Positions 4,991 through 7,214 of a stretch of DNA of 7,214 bases are shown here, piece after piece. Position 1 is the first letter of the stretch. Every line of letters starts with the position of its first letter. The stretch comes from Oscillospiraceae bacterium. Lineage in GTDB: Bacteria > Bacillota > Clostridia > Oscillospirales > Oscillospiraceae. The stretch spans positions 1-7,214 of the forward strand of contig JAFVWG010000042.1 in the NCBI GenBank assembly GCA_017501805.1, given 5' to 3'. Made by a program: the position numbers and the translations under genes. Under the pieces are notes generated by a model. It worked only from the letters and a program-made list of their open reading frames with translations. It had not been told where the DNA came from and searched no databases.

Positions 4991-6358
4991 ATGGAACGGA
5001 TCAAGCCCCGGACGCTGTCCGGCTTTATGGAATTGCTTCCCGCACCGCAGCAGCAGCTCGAGCGCTTTCTGCGCGTGCTGCGCGAGACCTATGCGCTTTA
5101 CGGCTTCACGCCGCTGGACACTCCCGTTGTGGAGGACGCGGCGATCCTGCTCGCCAAGGGCGGCGGTGAGACCGAAAAGCAGATCTACCGCTTTCAGAAG
5201 GGCGACGCGGACCTTGCGCTGCGCTTCGACCTGACCGTGCCGCTGGCAAAGTATGTGGCGCTGCACTACGGAGAGCTGTCCTTCCCCTTCCGCCGCTACC
5301 AGATCGGCAAGGTCTACCGCGGCGAACGCGCACAGCGCGGACGCTTCCGCGAGTTCTATCAGGCGGATATCGACGTCATCGGCGACGGCAAGCTGGACAT
5401 CCTCTGCGACGCGGAGATCCCCTCGATCATCTGCGCGACCTTCACCGCGCTCGGACTCAGGCGCTTCCGCATCCGCGTGAACAACCGCAAGCTGCTCACC
5501 GGCTTTTATGAAATGCAGGGGCTTTCCGACCGCGCGGGCGATGTGATGCGCACGGTGGATAAGCTCGAGAAGATCGGCGAGGAAAAGACCGCCGTGCTCC
5601 TGCGCGAGGACATCGGTCTGACCGAGGAGCAGACGAAGAGCGTGCTGGACTTTATGGCGCTGACCCGGGATTCCGTCGGCGGCGCGATCCCCGAGGGGCT
5701 GCGCGCCCTTGCGGGACGGAACGAAACCTTCGACGCGGGACTTTCCGAGCTTGAAGCCGTGACCCGTCACCTCGCCGCCTTCGGCGTGCCCGAGGAGAAT
5801 TTCGCCGTCGATCTGACGATCGCGCGCGGACTTGACTACTACACCGGCACCGTCTATGAGACGACGCTGCTGGATCACCCCGAGTTCGGCTCCGTCTGCT
5901 CCGGCGGACGCTACGACAACCTCGCGGGCTACTACATCGACAAGCCTCTGCCCGGCGTGGGCATCTCCATCGGACTGACGCGCCTGTTCTACGCGCTGAG
6001 CGAGCAGAACCTCCTCACAGACGAGGCGGTGACCGCTCCCGCCGACGTGCTGGTGCTCCCGATGACGGAAAATCTCGCGCCCGCCATTGAGCTGGCGACG
6101 GCGCTGCGCCGCGCGGGACTGCGCACGCAGCTTTACACCGAGCAGAAGAAATTCAAGGCGAAGCTCAGCTACGCGGACAAGCTGAAGATCCCCTTCTGCG
6201 CCCTTCTGGGCGAGGACGAGATCGCACAGGGCGTCTGCGCGCTCAAGGATATGGAGACCGGCGAGCAGAAGCTCCTGAAGGCCGACGAAGCCGCTAGCGC
6301 CATCCGTGAGAAGATCGACGCAAAGAACGCAGCTCCGCTGATCAAAGAAGAAACGTAA
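4991..6358 (+). CDS. hisS: Histidine-tRNA ligase (HisRS)
   Basis: Class II aminoacyl-tRNA synthetase that activates histidine with ATP and charges tRNA-His in the cytoplasm. The product is 455 residues, somewhat longer than the E. coli enzyme (424). Visible elements are LRFDLTVPLAKYVA (77-90), motif 2 with R110 in KVYRGERAQRGRFREFYQADIDVIG (107-131), and the histidine-binding motif ARGLDYYTGTVYE (278-290). SGGRYDNL (304-311) and motif 3 GVGISIGLTRL (322-332) follow, then the anticodon-binding domain from about residue 350 (DVLVLPM). The RGRFREFYQ-x-D-x-D form of motif 2 and the VNNRKLL-GFYE/DKLEKIG segment after it (163-196) resemble the eukaryote-like HisRS subtype more than the E. coli type. 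AAGGA (4975-4979) precedes the ATG by 11 bases. The 36-base gap after mgsA leaves no room for a T-box leader, so tRNA-sensing control, if any, must act from further upstream. The gene is 21 bases before aspS, a common hisS-aspS pairing in Firmicutes. Confidence 0.96.
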   Translation: MERIKPRTLSGFMELLPAPQQQLERFLRVLRETYALYGFTPLDTPVVEDAAILLAKGGGETEKQIYRFQKGDADLALRFDLTVPLAKYVALHYGELSFPFRRYQIGKVYRGERAQRGRFREFYQADIDVIGDGKLDILCDAEIPSIICATFTALGLRRFRIRVNNRKLLTGFYEMQGLSDRAGDVMRTVDKLEKIGEEKTAVLLREDIGLTEEQTKSVLDFMALTRDSVGGAIPEGLRALAGRNETFDAGLSELEAVTRHLAAFGVPEENFAVDLTIARGLDYYTGTVYETTLLDHPEFGSVCSGGRYDNLAGYYIDKPLPGVGISIGLTRLFYALSEQNLLTDEAVTAPADVLVLPMTENLAPAIELATALRRAGLRTQLYTEQKKFKAKLSYADKLKIPFCALLGEDEIAQGVCALKDMETGEQKLLKADEAASAIREKIDAKNAAPLIKEET

Positions 6359-6379
6359 GAGCGAAGGAGACAGATACAA

Positions 6380-7214
6380 ATGATGCAGTCCAGAACGCAC
6401 AACTGCGGTCAGCTCCGTCTGGAGGACGCAGGAAAGAAGGTCACGCTCGTCGGCTGGATGGAAAACATCCGCGAGGTCGGCAGCAATTTTGCTTTCGTCG
6501 TGCTGCGCGATTTCTACGGAACGACGCAGCTCGTCATTGAGACGGAAGCGCTTTTGAAGCAGTTCAAAGCCATCAACAAGGAATCCACGATCTCGATCAC
6601 CGGCGCCGTCCGTGAGCGGACGAGCAAGAACCCCAAGCAGGCGACCGGCGATGTGGAGGTCGTGCCCGAGACGATGGAAGTGCTCGGCCGCTGCCGCTAC
6701 AACGAGCTGCCCTTTGAGATCAACCGCAGCCGCGACGCGGACGAGACCCTGCGTCTGAAGCACCGCTACCTCGACCTGCGGAATCCCGAGGTCAAGAAGA
6801 ACATCGTTCTGCGCTGCAATGTCGTCGCCGCGCTCCGCGCCGCGATGATCGCGCACGATTTTCTGGAGATCACCACCCCGATCCTGACCGCCTCCTCTCC
6901 GGAGGGCGCGCGGGACTACCTCGTTCCCTCGCGCAAGCATCCCGGCAAGTTCTACGCTCTGCCGCAGGCGCCGCAGCAGTTCAAGCAGCTGCTGATGACC
7001 TCCGGATTCGACCGCTACTTCCAGATCGCCCCCTGCTTCCGCGATGAAGACGCCCGCGGCGACCGCAGCCCCGGCGAATTCTATCAGCTGGATATGGAAA
7101 TGGCGTTCGCGAGCCAGGACGACGTGTTTGCCGTTCTGGAGGACGTGCTGCCTCCGATCTTTGCCAAGTACGGCACCTACAACATCGCCTCTTCCGCGCC
7201 CTTCCGCCGCATCC
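6380..7214 (+). CDS. aspS: Aspartate-tRNA ligase (AspRS), N-terminal part
   Basis: Class IIb synthetase charging tRNA-Asp. 278 residues are visible and the gene runs off the right edge. In order: an OB-fold anticodon-binding domain (about 20-103; GWMENIREVGSNFAF, then TSKNPKQATGDVEVV), the linker ETLRLKHRYLDLRNPE (122-137), motif 1 (about 156-170, ending TTPILT), ASSPEGARDYLVPSR (171-185), ALPQAPQQFKQLLM (193-206) and motif 2 with R221 in CFRDEDARGDRSPGEFYQLDME (219-240). The motif 2 loop has the longer D-A-R-G-D-R-S-P-G-E-F form where B. subtilis and E. coli have D-L-R-A-D-R-Q-P-E-F. The bacterial GAD insertion domain and motif 3 would lie beyond the window. AAGGAGA (6364-6370) is 9 bases before the ATG at 6380; a second ATG follows immediately at 6383 but is spaced less well. 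Cotranscription with hisS is very likely. Confidence 0.95.
   Translation, partial: MMQSRTHNCGQLRLEDAGKKVTLVGWMENIREVGSNFAFVVLRDFYGTTQLVIETEALLKQFKAINKESTISITGAVRERTSKNPKQATGDVEVVPETMEVLGRCRYNELPFEINRSRDADETLRLKHRYLDLRNPEVKKNIVLRCNVVAALRAAMIAHDFLEITTPILTASSPEGARDYLVPSRKHPGKFYALPQAPQQFKQLLMTSGFDRYFQIAPCFRDEDARGDRSPGEFYQLDMEMAFASQDDVFAVLEDVLPPIFAKYGTYNIASSAPFRRI

Noticed and set aside
4967..6940. 657-codon minus-strand open frame opposite hisS and aspS
   Set aside because: It is antisense across two clear synthetase genes and the gap between them. The residue pattern is that of a shadow frame and it has no start signals.

Overview
The window is a GC-rich stretch of chromosome from an endospore-forming member of the Clostridia, most likely a gut Oscillospiraceae/Ruminococcaceae-type Firmicute. 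The reasons are SpoIIP (found only in endospore formers), strong AGGAGG-type ribosome binding sites and textbook sigma-A promoters with 17-base spacers. Two short non-coding repeat types of the kind common between genes in such genomes also fit. No phage, transposase, CRISPR array or RNA gene is visible.

Left half, all on the minus strand. The window opens with the first 11 codons of a gene that looks like pyruvate phosphate dikinase, with its own promoter. Next comes murA (180-1475), a complete single-gene unit with its own promoter and terminator. It is followed by a DUF975-like polytopic membrane protein (1673-2335), also bounded by a promoter and a hairpin terminator, and then by spoIIP (GTG start at 3483, stop at 2485). 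The last codons and stop of spoIIP lie inside a 7-base tandem repeat that belongs to an intergenic repeat element.

Right half, all on the plus strand and divergent from spoIIP. A promoter (TTGAAT-17-TATAAT) drives a minD-type ATPase gene (3630-4361). After a 170-base gap holding a double-hairpin repeat come a methylglyoxal-synthase-family gene (4532-4954), hisS (4991-6358) and the 5' part of aspS (6380 to the window end). The last three have gaps of 36 and 21 bases and are probably cotranscribed. From memory, the minD-to-mgsA neighbourhood resembles a minCDE-rodA-mgsA arrangement seen in other clostridia, but minC, minE and rodA are absent here.

The genes are mostly housekeeping: peptidoglycan precursor synthesis (MurA), septum placement (MinD), engulfment during sporulation (SpoIIP), central metabolism (PPDK-like, MgsA-like) and tRNA charging (HisRS, AspRS). 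I see no clear new multi-gene system. The strongest anomaly is the MgsA homologue: it keeps the fold signatures but has His in place of the catalytic Asp, and lacks the conserved active-site His and a phosphate-loop Gly. Secondary points of interest are a repeat element that supplies the end of spoIIP, a MinD without Min partners, and variant-type HisRS and AspRS.
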